A DNA stretch of 64,000 bases, from positions 28,381,955-28,445,954 of the forward strand of contig NC_084497.1 in the NCBI RefSeq assembly GCF_030035675.1. The letters run 5' to 3'. Under the pieces are notes generated by a model. The model was not told where the DNA came from. It did not search any database and was given only the letters and a program-made list of their open reading frames with translations. Below, in pieces: positions 53,757-63,865 of the stretch. The DNA comes from Rhineura floridana. Taxonomy: Eukaryota > Chordata > Lepidosauria > Squamata > Rhineuridae. A program made the translations under genes and the position numbers. Numbering within the stretch: position 1 is the stretch's first letter; every line of letters starts with the position of its first letter.

Positions 53757-54934
53757 GGTTTCAAAAGGAAGGAGGACTATTGTGGACTTATGCATAATGT
53801 CTGTTGAACACGTGCGAGAGAGAGGGAGAGAGGAGGTACCCACAGCCAAATTATTATAAATGGCTCCCCCCATCTCTCTCTCTCTGCTCACCCCCTTTCC
53901 CCCATTTTGATCTGACTCACTTGCAAAGTTCACACCGTGGGTGGCCCGGCAGAGCCCAGGCTCTCTCAGCGCAACGGAATGCTGCGCATGCTTCCACCAT
54001 TCCGTGCTCCATGTGCCAAAGTTGGCATTGTGGCCACACTCCTTGAGAGGGAGGGATGTTTCCCTCCCCCTTGCCTTTTATTTTTTATTTATTTTTTGTT
54101 AAATCCCTGCCATTTGGCAAATCAAGCGCAGGGTGAAGAGAACGGCTTGAGGTGCCGGGGGAAGAGGTTTGAACTGATGAGGGCAAGGCGTCCATCATCA
54201 CCGCCAACCGCCCGGAGAAAGGTTTAAATGTTCCTTGCTTTGCCTTGCTTCGGCCAGTTAAACCTCTTCTGCCGTCACCCTCTCCTGTTAACAACTCTCC
54301 CCCCCCCTTGTTACAGGGCTTGGCTCCATCCATCGTTCCGCCCAGCCTCAACAGCAATACTCCCCAAAATGGGCACTGTGAAAGGCATCATTAAAATACT
54401 CCAAGGCCACATTAACCCATCACCACCATGGAGGTTGCCCACTGTGCCTCTGGATGATTCATCTGCCTCCACAGGGGGCTGGGGGGCAGGTGCATTCTGT
54501 ACTGCAGGCAGACTTTTTTATATATATATATCGAGGGCAATATTCCCTTGGGGGTGATCTGTTGGGGGCGGCATATTGGTTGGTGGCACAGCAGGGCATG
54601 GGTGAAAAGTGGAGGGGCAACCCTCTTTTTTCTCTTCCACCCACTTTTCTCTTTCTCCGCCCCCCCCTCCCTTGCCACCCACATAAGGCCCAAGGCTACC
54701 AATTTCTTAACCCCTGCTGTACTGAGTGGAATGGGATCCTTCATCGCAGGGTACTCCCTAGAACCTCTGCTGGCCTCCTTGCAACCATCCAGCTTGAGGT
54801 GGGAGCGGACGGAGAGCAGTTCTCATATGGGCAGTGGGTGAGACCAGATAGGGCCCACAGGGCAAAGCTGAACAGGGCACCTCTACCCCACTGCCAATTC
54901 GCCCCAATGAAATCTGCAGGTCATTGGGCTTAAA
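53757..54934. other. No gene; low-complexity tracts
   Basis: Short (TA)n near 54523-54533. No recognised interspersed repeat or gene. Confidence 0.45.
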
Positions 54935-55090
54935 ACGGCTTTAAAAAGAGGACTGAGCAAATTAACAGGTCTGCCGAGTGGCTGTTCATCATCATGGGCT
55001 CAATGGAACTTCTTGCTCAGAGGCAGTATACTTTAAATATTGCATTTCTACCCCTCCAAGGAGCTCAGAGCTGCCTACATGGTTCTCCCT
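54935..55090 (+). mobile_element. CR1 type 1 fragment plus SINE tail piece
   Basis: 'aacggctttaaaaagaggac' to 'tggaacttcttgctcagagg' is the CR1 3' end; 'caaggagctcagagctgcct' (about 55055) is a piece of the L2-tailed SINE. Confidence 0.55.
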
Positions 55091-55159
55091 TATCAATATC
55101 ACCTGCCGGATGTGGAGAGCCAGTTAAAGGACAATAAGGCTTATGCATAGCTATATGGA

Positions 55160-55315
55160 ACACAGAAAGGTGCCTTATATTAAGTCAGAGTCCACCTAGA
55201 TCAGTATTGTCTACACAGACTAGCAGCAGCTCCCAGGAGATGCCAGGGACTGAACACAGGAGCTTCTGCATGCAAGGCAGACGCTGCACCACTGAGCTAC
55301 GGCCCACTCCTGCAG
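55160..55315 (-). mobile_element. tRNA-Ala-like SINE monomer
   Basis: 'gtattgtctacacagactag', 'agatgccagggactgaacac' and 'caccactgagctacggccc' in antisense. Confidence 0.8.
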
Positions 55316-55399
55316 ACTCGGAGGCTGCATGCCAGTTTGTTGGGGTTCGTGAATTGGAGAGGGCTATCGCACCACCTGGCTGGCTGTTTGGAGTGCCTG

Positions 55400-55590
55400 G
55401 AGAAGATGAGGCTGTGGTTTGATGCAGTAGGGAGGCTCTTCCTATGTTCTTATGGGTACCAGTGGGCATGTTGTCTTCACACCCTGCCTGTGGGCTTCTT
55501 GGGGCCCTCTGATTGGCTAATGTAGGAAACAGGATTCCAGACTCGACTGGCCTTTTTGACGGATCCAGTAGGGCGCTTCTGACGTTATAT
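55400..55590 (+). mobile_element. CR1 type 1, 3' UTR fragment
   Basis: 'tgccagtttgttggggttcg' lies before it; 'gggcatgttgtcttcacacc' to 'gatccagtagggcgcttctg' is the CR1 end. Confidence 0.6.
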
Positions 55591-56264
55591 GTATTTCTGT
55601 GTTGCGTTTGGTTGCTGTTGGACTTCTGGTCTGGTCCAGCAAAGCTCTCATCTACAGCTCTCATCTATGTGCTCCAAGAGGCACTCTCATATTTGAAGGA
55701 GGCCGGATGGGCCCTGGCCAATGACTATTCTGACAGACACACACACAAACTATCGAACAAGGTTTGGTAGAAGGTAGAGCAGGCTCTACCGATAAGGTAT
55801 CTGGGGCTGATTCCCAAGGTTTTCCTGCCTCCCAATTGTCTAACAGGAGCAACAGCGAAAGCTGTGTGCGCTCAAATTTTAAAAAGGGAAGGAGTTATTT
55901 CAGATTGCTTAAAAGCAAGTGTGGGGGGGTGCTGGGAGAGGGTGTGTGTGGGAAGAGAGAATGAATGTGATTGCTTGCAGATGAGCCTATTTAGTAAACT
56001 TAACATTCCTCTGGGTCCTTAAAAAAAGAGGAGGAGAGAGGCCCTCCACACGCGTTAATTGCTTTTGTTCCAACATCGTAACTGTTGAATGTGCCATCCC
56101 TGCTTATTTGGACAGGTTCAAGCTGGCAGAATTCAAAAGGAGAAACAGCGTAATCCCAGTAAAACAAAGTTAACAGAAACAATCCTCCCTACAACAGACC
56201 TTTGGCATCATGCCCACCATGCGCAAGGTGACCCCAGCAAAGAAAAGGATGATGATTCTGGGTT
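55591..56264. other. No feature seen
   Basis: No recognised gene or repeat. Confidence 0.4.
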
Positions 56265-56378
56265 GTATCCAGTGTTAGTCCTGCTCAGAGTAGGACCAAT
56301 GAAATTAATGGACCTGTTATCCTTGCCCATTAATTTAAATGGGTCTTGAGGAGGACTAACATTGGGTAGAACCCTGGA
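56265..56378. repeat. MITE-B copy
   Basis: 'ggttgtatccagtgttagtc' and 'ctgctcagagtaggacca' pair with 'ttaaatgggtcttgaggagg' and 'actaacattgggtagaacc'. Confidence 0.8.
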
Positions 56379-56469
56379 TCTCCATGGGCAAATCTCCTCT
56401 TTTCCAAGAAGCCAGATTTTGACTGAACATCTGGAAAAGCCAGAACGGCACAACAGTGGGACCAATGAC

Positions 56470-56625
56470 CTAGGGAGGTCGTGGGCTCTCCAACACTGGA
56501 GGCCTTCAAGAGGCAGCTGGACAGCCGCCTGTTGGGGATGCTTTAAGTTGGATTCCTGCATTGAGCAGGGGGTGGATTCTGTGGCCTTTGAGGCCCCTTC
56601 CAACTCTACAATTCTAATCCTTTTT
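56470..56625 (+). mobile_element. CR1 type 2, 3' end
   Basis: 'gggctctccaacactggagg', 'ccttcaagaggcagctggac' and 'ggccccttccaactctacaa' in sense. Confidence 0.82.
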
Positions 56626-56994
56626 CTTTTCTCAAAATTATCCCAGAGTTTCAATGATGTTTTCTTACCCACACTGGATACGGGTATAGCACTCTTACAC
56701 CTTGCCAATCGTGGCCTGGACCTACTCCGAAGTATAGGGCACAGGAATGAACATGGGGGAACTTTTCCACGGGGGGGGGAGATCCTGCATTTAGAAAGGT
56801 AGCATGGGAGGAAGACCCCTTCTCCCTGACTGGCTAGTTTTCTAGATGCAGCATTTAAATATACCACCCTCACTGTCCCCATAACTGGCCCTATAGTAAA
56901 TAGTCCAGAGACAAGCTTACAACCCTCCAGCAGCCCTGTGATGTGCGCATGCAAAAACAAAGGCCTTAAAAGAAAAATCCAAGCACCTCCTCTA
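56626..56994. other. No feature seen
   Basis: No recognised gene or repeat; a long antisense frame (56960-56208) crosses the CR1 and MITE-B and is not a gene. Confidence 0.45.
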
Positions 56995-57215
56995 TTAAGA
57001 ACATCGTAGATGTAGAGAGCCAGATGGATCAGGCCAGTGGCCTATCTAGTCCAGCATTCTGTTCCCACAGTGGCCAACCATATGCCTACAGGAAACCCCC
57101 ACACAGGACCCGAGCGCAACATACTGCCTCTGATCGTGGAGGAAGAATGTAGCCACCCTGGCCAGTAGCCACTGATAACCTATCCTCCATGAATTGCTCT
57201 AATTTCATGCCAAGC
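56995..57215 (-). mobile_element. CR1 type 1, 3' UTR
   Basis: 'ggatcaggccagtggcctat' to 'ccactgataacctatcctcc' in antisense. A sense remnant ('ctgaactgagtgagcctttg') lies at about 57360-57465. Confidence 0.75.
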
Positions 57216-57510
57216 CTTGGCAAAAGGGAATGGATTTTTTTCACTAGGGACTCAGGTTAACTGGTGCTATGCGCCGCCAGAACGTTGCTGCCCATGGCCA
57301 GGACTGGATTTGCACTGCAATTGCTGGAAGGGGGCAACAACAGGGGAGGGCTGACGTCTTTGTGCTCTGCATCTGGGCTCTCTAGATGCATCTGATTGGC
57401 CTCTGTAGGGAAACGGGGTGCTGAACTGAGTGAGCCTTTGGTTTGATGCTGCTGGGCTTCCCTTGACCCGGCCCTTGGCCACCCAGAAGTTGTTTCTTTT
57501 CAGAGTAGGC

Positions 57511-57829
57511 CAAGGGGTTCCCAAACTGTGGCCCAGACCTCCACTCAGGTGGCCCATGGGAGACGGCACCTCTGTGGCATCAAATATTCATACTGCCTCT
57601 TCATTGTATTTTAGTTGCTCCTCTTTATTCCTTGCACTGTAATTTAATGCACTGCCATTTGAATTATGTGGAACAGAAGTAAACGCAGCAATGAAAATAC
57701 AATTCGAAATCATAGAGCATCTAGCACAGCATGATTGCTACGGCAGGCATAAAAATATTTCAGTGGCCCACTGAGACTCTCAGCAGTTTTCAAGTGACCC
57801 GTGGAGGGGAAAAAAATTGGGAACCACTG
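57511..57829. mobile_element. MITE-D (hAT-type), second copy
   Basis: Ends 'caaggggttcccaaactgtg' and 'ttgggaaccactg'. Internal similarity to 50434-50744 ('gctcctctttattccttgca', 'aatttaatgcactgcc'). Flanks match at only 5 of 8 TSD positions. Confidence 0.65.
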
Positions 57830-57904
57830 AAAAAGGCGATTGCTTTTTTTTTTTTATAAACTGTTTTTCAACGTTTTAATTTTATTTTTTCAGTACCGAC
57901 ATGG

Positions 57905-57965
57905 TTGCCACTGTTTGGACTCCTTTAAAGGAAAAGATGGGATATAAATTCAATCAATTACTCAT
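57905..57965 (+). mobile_element. LINE tail fragment
   Basis: 'tttggactcctttaaaggaa' then 'gatgggatataaattcaatc': L2-type 3' terminus. Confidence 0.5.
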
Positions 57966-58214
57966 GCTCACTCTCTTCCTCCCTTCTTCTCTGCTGCAGG
58001 GCAGAACAGACTTGGATTTGCACACATCTTTCCTGCCGGTTGTCCAGTCGCCACTTTTACCGAACTGGACTGTGACAACCAAGCAGGGAAGCTCAGCTTC
58101 ACTGGGACGAATCAGGTATGCACTCTGGAGCCTGCTCTTAGGAAAGCCCTTCCGGCCAACAGTGCAGCAGCCCGTGAGCTGCCCCTTCCCAATACACAGC
58201 CAGCGAAGGTGCTG

Positions 58215-58412
58215 TCATAGTTACAGAGGAAGCTGCCTTGAACAGAGTCAGGCCCTGGTCTATCTAGCTCAGTATTGTCTACACTGGTTGGCAGCAGCTC
58301 TCCAAGGTTTCAGGCACAGGCCATTCCATGCCCTGCTTGGAGACAGAACGGGAAACCTTTTGCAAGCAATGCAAGTGGACTACCACTGAGCTATACCCTT
58401 CCTTCACTCCCC
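58215..58412 (-). mobile_element. tRNA-Ala-like SINE monomer
   Basis: 'gaggaagctgccttgaacag', 'agctcagtattgtctacact' and 'ggactaccactgagctatac' in antisense. Confidence 0.8.
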
Positions 58413-59194
58413 TCGGCAGAGGATGCCCTATCTTGGGATAGGTCCTCCTCCAACAGCTTGCTCCTTAATGAGCTTTAAGATCTACAGAGATGGTCACTCT
58501 GGCTGAAGGATGTCTCCAGACCAAAGCTGAGATAAAAGGGGGTGATCTATGGGGTGGAAATGCTTTTCTTTTCTTTTTTTAAACACAAACTGTAAACTTC
58601 AGCGGCGCTCGGCTGCAAATAGGAGAAGAACAGAGGACAGCTGTCACTGGGTGGGGGGAAAAGCTTTCCAAGAGGAGCTTAGCCAGGTGGCTGCAGCTGG
58701 TAGTTCAAACAGAAACAGCTTCCCACACATTCCCTTTCACAAAAGACGACATACGAAGCAAGGGGAGGAGGATTAGGCATTTTTCTCTCTCTCTCTCATT
58801 TTTATTTTATTTCCCAGAACAGCACCTTCCCCACCATTTCCAGTAGATAGATATAAAAATGAAATTTGGTTTCAGGCATCAAACAGGTCACTGCATAAAA
58901 AAAAAAAAGGAGCGACAGGCAAGCATTTCTAAAGAGCGCCGTCTCATGGTCAGGATGCTTCAATCTTCCCGAGGGATAACCGAGGTGTCTCTACTCCTCT
59001 GCCACACAGGTGTCTGTCAGCTCCCTGTCATTGATCCTGCTGGAAGAAAAATGGCTTGCCGTTATACTCCGAGCCTTACAGCTGGGACGTCCGTTACTGC
59101 TACAGCACTTTCAGGAACAGGCATTCTAGGGAGCCGGCCTCCCCAACCGTGACAGCTCACTCAAGTTAGAATCTGCACTGCCTAGAGCAAGGTC
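58413..59194. other. No feature seen
   Basis: No recognised gene or repeat family. A CT-rich run lies near 58781-58797. Confidence 0.4.
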
Positions 59195-59254
59195 AGGCAC
59201 TGTGAGGCCCTCCAGATGTGGTTGGAGGTTAGCCACAACTGAAGGGTGCCACAT

Positions 59255-59525
59255 TGGCTAAGCACGTAAGAGCCCGATGGATCCGGCCAGTGGCCCATCT
59301 CATCCAGCATCCTGTTCTCACAGTGGCCAACCAGAAGCCCCAATGGGAAGCCCCCAAGCAGGACCTGGGTGCAACAGCAGCTCACTCCCCACCAGAGATT
59401 CTCAGCATTCAGAGGCATACTGACTCCAACAGCGGAGAGAGAGCATAGCCATCCTGGCTAGTAGCCATTTATAGCCTTATCCACCACGAATGTGTCTAAT
59501 CCTCTCTTAAAGCCATCCAAGAGCT
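59255..59525 (-). mobile_element. CR1 type 1, 3' ORF2 end and UTR
   Basis: 'tcctgttctcacagtggcca' to 'tctcttaaagccatccaag' in antisense. A MITE-A half element precedes it (59195-59250). Confidence 0.82.
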
Positions 59526-60057
59526 ATCTTTGTACGAGACGAAGCCCTCCTCTGTGACCACAGCTACTCCCGTCACCTAAGATCCCTTATATGAAGACTC
59601 CCTGGTCTGCAAGAACAAAATTACATAGCTGGAATGGATTTCTACATCTGGACAGTCTCTGCTTTTAAGAAATGTGCCGCTGTCTTACACAAAGACCGAC
59701 TTGAAAGTTTGCAGAGTCTGGTGGTATTTCAGAAGCCAGGAGAGTGGGCAAATACAATTTTCATCCTTGCCCCCACCCTTCACGATTTGAGAATACAAAG
59801 TGTATATACGCATGTATTATTAACTCTCCCCCCCTCCCCAATTTTGGCCGGAGCTAGCAAAGGGAAGGAATTAATGGTGGTGGTGGGGGGAAGCATTATG
59901 TATACATAGTGGCCCCAATATTAAGCAGCAATGTTTGCAGAGACATGAGCTGCCGCACTAGGGGGCTTACTCAGTTCTGACACTTTTATTATTTGCTCCT
60001 CAATAAGAGGATTGTGTTTGTGTGTGTGTGGTGCACGGAGGGGAGGAAAGGACCTCC

Positions 60058-60232
60058 ACACACGAATATAGTCTTTTATTAAGCTTTTACTGCTGTTTCG
60101 CAACACTTCAGGAAGAATGATGCAGCTTTGACGCGGACAGCCGAGTGGTCTGGAGGCTCCAGTTGTTCAGAGAACGACAAGACAAAAACCAGGGAGGCTG
60201 TTAAGACAGCTCCCCAACCAGCTCTCCTGCTC
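60058..60232 (-). CDS. MICOS10: MICOS10, probable last exon
   Basis: Coding part 60232-60167, then 3' UTR. On the minus strand a phase-0 acceptor ('ggcgtagacag') is followed by GAG CAG GAG, matching the E-Q-E that ends human MICOS10 (VKEQEQ). Here translation continues with SWLGSCLNSLPGFCLVVL to TGA (60169-60167). An AATAAA (60080-60075, minus strand) and GT-rich sequence ('gtgtgtgg') follow about 90 bp after the stop, as at a transcript end. A branch-point-like 'actaat' lies about 25 nt upstream; the pyrimidine tract is weak. Phase fits the exon at 61790. If right, the lizard protein has about 17 extra C-terminal residues. Needs RNA support. Confidence 0.55.
60075..60080 (-). terminator. Candidate MICOS10 poly(A) signal AATAAA
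   Basis: AATAAA on the minus strand, with a GT-rich element ('tattcgtgtgtggagg') about 12-20 nt downstream. Confidence 0.55.
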
Positions 60233-60449
60233 CTGTCTACGCCAGTCATCAAATTAATTAGTGCTGACTGTGTGCAAAGATCCAACCATTGAGGACCGAG
60301 TTGAGCAGCAGGCAGAAGGTCATTTATGATCGACTGGTGGATCTCTGAGTAATCTGTAGCTTTTGAGCACATGAAGTTATGTGCTGGCAGCAGTCTGCTC
60401 CCATCAACCATCTAACTGCTGCATTTTGCATCAGATGGAGCCTCTAGAG

Positions 60450-60586
60450 CAGCCTTTCCCAACCAGTGTGCCTCCAGATGTTGTTGGACCACAACTCCTA
60501 TCTTCCTGACCATTGGCAATGCTGGCTGAGGCTGATGGGAGTTGTGGTCCAACAACATCTGGAGGCACACTGGTTGGGAAAGGCTG
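60450..60586. mobile_element. MITE-A, near-perfect palindrome with TSD
   Basis: 137-bp element with arms of about 52 bp differing at only one or two positions ('cagcctttcccaaccagtgt' against 'acactggttgggaaaggctg'). Flanked by 'ctctagag' (60442-60449) and 'ctctagac' (60587-60594). CAG...CTG termini and an 8-bp TSD mark it as hAT-type. Youngest-looking copy. Confidence 0.93.
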
Positions 60587-60594
60587 CTCTAGAC

Positions 60595-61789
60595 CACACC
60601 CAAGGGTAAGCCTAAATGACTTTCCCGACAGATGAAATGAAGAAAGTGCACCAGGCAGCAATTAGGTGTGTGGAAGGGCTGGGAGCTCAGTCCAGCTTTG
60701 GGGCGGAACTCCAGTCCCTAGGCTCAGAACCTCCTCACAAGGCACCCTGGTTCTTCAATCCTAACAATACATCTTCTGCTCTGGGTGGTAGGTCTTGGGG
60801 CTCTAGTGAGAAACAAAACAAGTAGATCTGAGAAGCATGACGTCTGCCCACCTCCAAAGCGGAGGGAGGGAGAAGCTGCCGCAGTTGCAAGAGAAAAGTC
60901 AAGGGAGAGTCAGGTGGCAGGAGACCTGCAAACGAGGAGGCAGCTGCTTTGGCTCGAGGTCAGCTTGGCTGGCAAGCGGAGAGGATGTGGAGAGGGGAGC
61001 AAGAGGAAATGGGTTTGGTATATCAACAGGAGGAAAAAGCCACTCTTGGCCGAGTTGCGTTTTGAACCAAAAACTCTCACAGCCAAGCCCCAAAGCTGTC
61101 CTCGTTACATTTCCCAACGTTTATGAAAGGAGGCAGCACTTCAGAGCCCCTGGCTGAGGAAAAGCGGCTGAACTTGAACAAATCTCATTTAGGGCTCAAT
61201 TGAGACAGGGTTTCCTGCCACACTGTGGGAAAATGGCTCAACCAGAAGCTCATCTACTTTAGTTTAGGGCTCAAATCAAGGCCCGGGTTTCCTCTCTCAC
61301 TACAGGCGTGAAATTTCTCCCCAATTGCGCTCTCCCCAATGACTGCTGTTGCAAATGGTCACTGTGCCGACCCTGTGCTCATTTTAAGGTTTGCACAGAA
61401 TTGTCAGAGACTTGCAGTCTCTTACATTTCATGGCCTTTTGGCTTCATTGTTTACATTCCCACCAACCCCCTCCCCAGGCTGCCAGGCGCAATCTCTGCC
61501 AATGCCAACGCTCTGCACATCTGACAAAGACAGCTCCAGTATGCGAGAGTGCATACTACGATAAATCCATAGATCTTTAAAAACAACAGTCGCACCTTTT
61601 TTGCAGACAGCAGCCTGCTAGGCCACAGGCCTAAAACTTCCAATCGCATTTATTGCTAAATGAAAAGAAATAAAATCTGGTGGGCTACCCCTCCTCAAAG
61701 GAGATTTGCTGCTGGGCTTTTAGGAATTCCTCCCCACCCTGGGCTAAGAACGTGTCACTAAGAGAGGCGTTCTCAGACACAGAACTCAC
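60595..61789 (-). other. MICOS10 last intron
   Basis: No repeat recognised apart from the MITE-A at its edge. Open frames here (e.g. 113 codons at 60785-61126) have no recognisable motif. Confidence 0.5.
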
Positions 61790-61899
61790 CTTGACAAATC
61801 TCCCATGGAGAAGGTAGGGAGACTGGAAGTCGTGTTGACAATTTGAATACGCCATTCCTAATCCCATCCCCGATCCTAAAATGATGGGCCACGTCTTCC
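61790..61899 (-). CDS. MICOS10: MICOS10, third exon
   Basis: MICOS10 (MIC10, formerly MINOS1) is a small hairpin protein of the mitochondrial inner membrane that oligomerises to bend crista junctions. The exon (acceptor 'ctttgtttcag', donor GTCAAG then 'gtgagt') encodes (R)[20 protein letters not shown] then [16 protein letters not shown]. Human reads [44 protein letters not shown] is the second glycine motif, needed for oligomerisation in yeast Mic10. 110 bp; phases match the neighbours on both sides. Confidence 0.95.
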
Positions 61900-61999
61900 C
61901 TGAAACAAAGGGAGGTGGAAGAAGAAGAAGAAAATATAGAGAAGGTTACCAAGAAATGCATATCAAATCAAGTTCCAGATGATCAGTGACGCTCAACAA

Positions 62000-62062
62000 A
62001 GTTAGAATTAACTTCAGTGGGTCTACCCTGAATAGGGCTAGCGTGGGATGCAACCCTCTGGC
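62000..62062. repeat. MITE-B half element
   Basis: 'taacttcagtgggtctaccc' then 'gaatagggctagcgtggga'. Confidence 0.6.
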
Positions 62063-62579
62063 CCTGCCCACCACAGGGTACCGCCCCCCTCACTGCTGAA
62101 GTCTGACAGGTGACACCCTGAAGGGAATGTGGCGAGCCCTGGCATAAAGAAATCCTCTTGCACCTTTTTGCCTTTCAAAGGGCTCATCCCCTCCCTCCTC
62201 CTGCTTGCAGATCCTAAAGCACACACCCCTGCCCTGTCCCACAAAATGTATGGTGGAGAAAAACCCGTTTCAGAAATGGGTCATGGTGCTAGGCTTGAAA
62301 AAAATCAGATGGGCTACAGTTGTGTTGTGTGTGTTTTTTGCAAACACAGAAGGAAGGTACTGTATAAATATATATTAAAAATGTTTATCGAGCTGTAAAC
62401 TGTACTAGCGAGGGTGGCCTTTGGAAGCTCTCCTCCCGTGCACCTAAATCTCACCCTGCTGTCAACAAGCTGGCTTTTATTTAGAGAAAGCAAATACCAC
62501 AGTAGGCTCTGGGGAGGATCTTTCTTGAGAAGAGACCAAGGAACTGGCCTTTAAAACTTAGGCCACAGGACACAAAAGG
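62063..62579. other. MICOS10 intron, no feature seen
   Basis: No recognised gene or repeat. Confidence 0.4.
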
Positions 62580-62690
62580 GTCGAATCCAACTCACTTTTG
62601 CTCAGAGTAGACCCACTGAAACCAAGGCAGTCTGCTTCACAGTGGGTCTACACTTAGCAGGACCAGCACTGGATTATAACCCAGTAATGT
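62580..62690. repeat. MITE-B copy
   Basis: 'ttgctcagagtagacccact' pairs with 'cagtgggtctacacttagca'. Confidence 0.78.
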
Positions 62691-62859
62691 TATGAACCTA
62701 TCATTAATCATTCCCAACCTTTGGCCCCCATGGGAGGTAAGACCCCCAACCACCCCCAGAGGGCCACCAGATTGTGGAGAAGGCTGATGTTGCCCAATAT
62801 CAACTCTGATTGGCAGTAGCCCCTTTCAGGCAGGCAGAGGCCTTCCTTGCCTTCTGCTT

Positions 62860-62937
62860 CCTGAGACTTTTAGCTAGAGATGCTGGGGACTGAACCTGGG
62901 ACCTCCTGTGTGCAAAGCAGCAGGTGTGCTATCCTCA
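62860..62937 (-). mobile_element. tRNA-Ala-like SINE head
   Basis: 'agatgctggggactgaacct' then 'gtgtgcaaagcagcaggtg' in antisense. Confidence 0.7.
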
Positions 62938-63062
62938 AGCCAACCTTTGAGCTCTCCAGGTGTTGTTCAACTACAACTCCCATCAGCCCCAGCAAGCATG
63001 GTCAGGCATGATGGGAGTTGTAGTTTGGCAACATCCGGCTGGCAGCGGTAAAGGTTCACCAC
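62938..63062. repeat. MITE-A copy
   Basis: 'gttcaactacaactcccatc' pairs with 'gatgggagttgtagtttggc'. Confidence 0.8.
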
Positions 63063-63218
63063 TCTTGCCCTAAGCTGTGGGTCTCCTGTCCATTGACCAG
63101 CAAAGGTCAAAGGGAGAAGAGGTGGCATAAGGTTCTGTTGAAACATATGCACAATGGATGTACGGAAGGCCCTACTTGGGGGGGGGGGGAACACACCAGA
63201 GAGCTAACCATCACCTAC

Positions 63219-63266
63219 TTTTGAAGAAGATGACCGAAAAGACCACACCCAGGCCCAAACCAGCAC
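63219..63266 (-). CDS. MICOS10: MICOS10, second exon
   Basis: A 48-bp exon too short for ORF finders. Acceptor 'tcctttctctcgcag' and donor TTCAAAA then 'gtaggt' on the minus strand. It encodes (G)AGLGLGVVFSVIFFK(R): the first membrane segment with the glycine motif GAGLGLG (human GTGFGLGIVFSLTFFKR). Enters in phase 1 (two bases complete a Gly codon) and leaves with one base of the Arg codon that the next exon completes. Exon 1, with the N-terminus, lies beyond the window on this strand. Confidence 0.93.
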
Positions 63267-63369
63267 CTGCGAGAGAAAGGAAAGAGTTAACAGAGCCCAC
63301 CAGGTCCCCCTTCAAACGCCAGCAAGGGACCACTAACGTTTCTTTGTTACAGGGATGTGTGCTGAAGAA

Positions 63370-63492
63370 GAGCCTGGCTGCCAGATCAGGCCAGTGGCCA
63401 ACCTAGTATCCTGTTCTCACAGTGGCCAACCAGAGGCCCATGATGGGAAGCCGGCAAGCAGAGCTGGAGGGCAACAGCAGCTCTCCTTATCC
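63370..63492 (-). mobile_element. CR1 type 1, 3' UTR
   Basis: 'agcctggctgccagatcagg' to 'ggagggcaacagcagctctc' in antisense. Confidence 0.78.
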
Positions 63493-63714
63493 CTTAGTTG
63501 AAATCCCTGGGCGGCTTACAAAAGTGTCAGAACGCAGCATCTTCACTGCCTCGAGAACACCCTCGTTCTGTTTTTAAAAAATCTCTATAAAAAGAATTAA
63601 AGTATATGAAGGACACAGCAATATATAATTAGAGAGAAAGTGAAAACAGGCAGGCAGACGATTGCTTGGCTCTCTGAGGGCTCCAGTAAAGGGCTTATCA
63701 GCTTCCGCTGCCCG

Positions 63715-63855
63715 ACTGTAGAGAGACAGTGCGGTGTAGTGGTTAGAGTGCCCGACTAGGACCTGGGAGAGACCAGGGTTCAAACTCCCCACCCAGGGGC
63801 TCCTTGGAGGAAAGGCAGGACAGAAATGTAATAAATAAATAAATACTGTAAATAA
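63715..63855 (+). mobile_element. tRNA-like SINE, short form with L2-type tail
   Basis: Head 'gcggtgtagtggttagagtg' (box A) and 'gaccagggttcaaactcccc' (box B) joined directly to the tail 'ggggctccttggaggaaagg' and (AATA)n; the body is missing. Confidence 0.78.
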
Positions 63856-63865
63856 AAGATTGTCC

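Noticed and set aside
56208-56960. 250-codon antisense open frame
   Set aside because: It runs through a CR1 3' end and a MITE-B copy, with no protein similarity recognisable.
60785-61157. Two overlapping 106-113-codon frames in the MICOS10 intron
   Set aside because: No motif, no splice context and different frames of the same purine-rich DNA.
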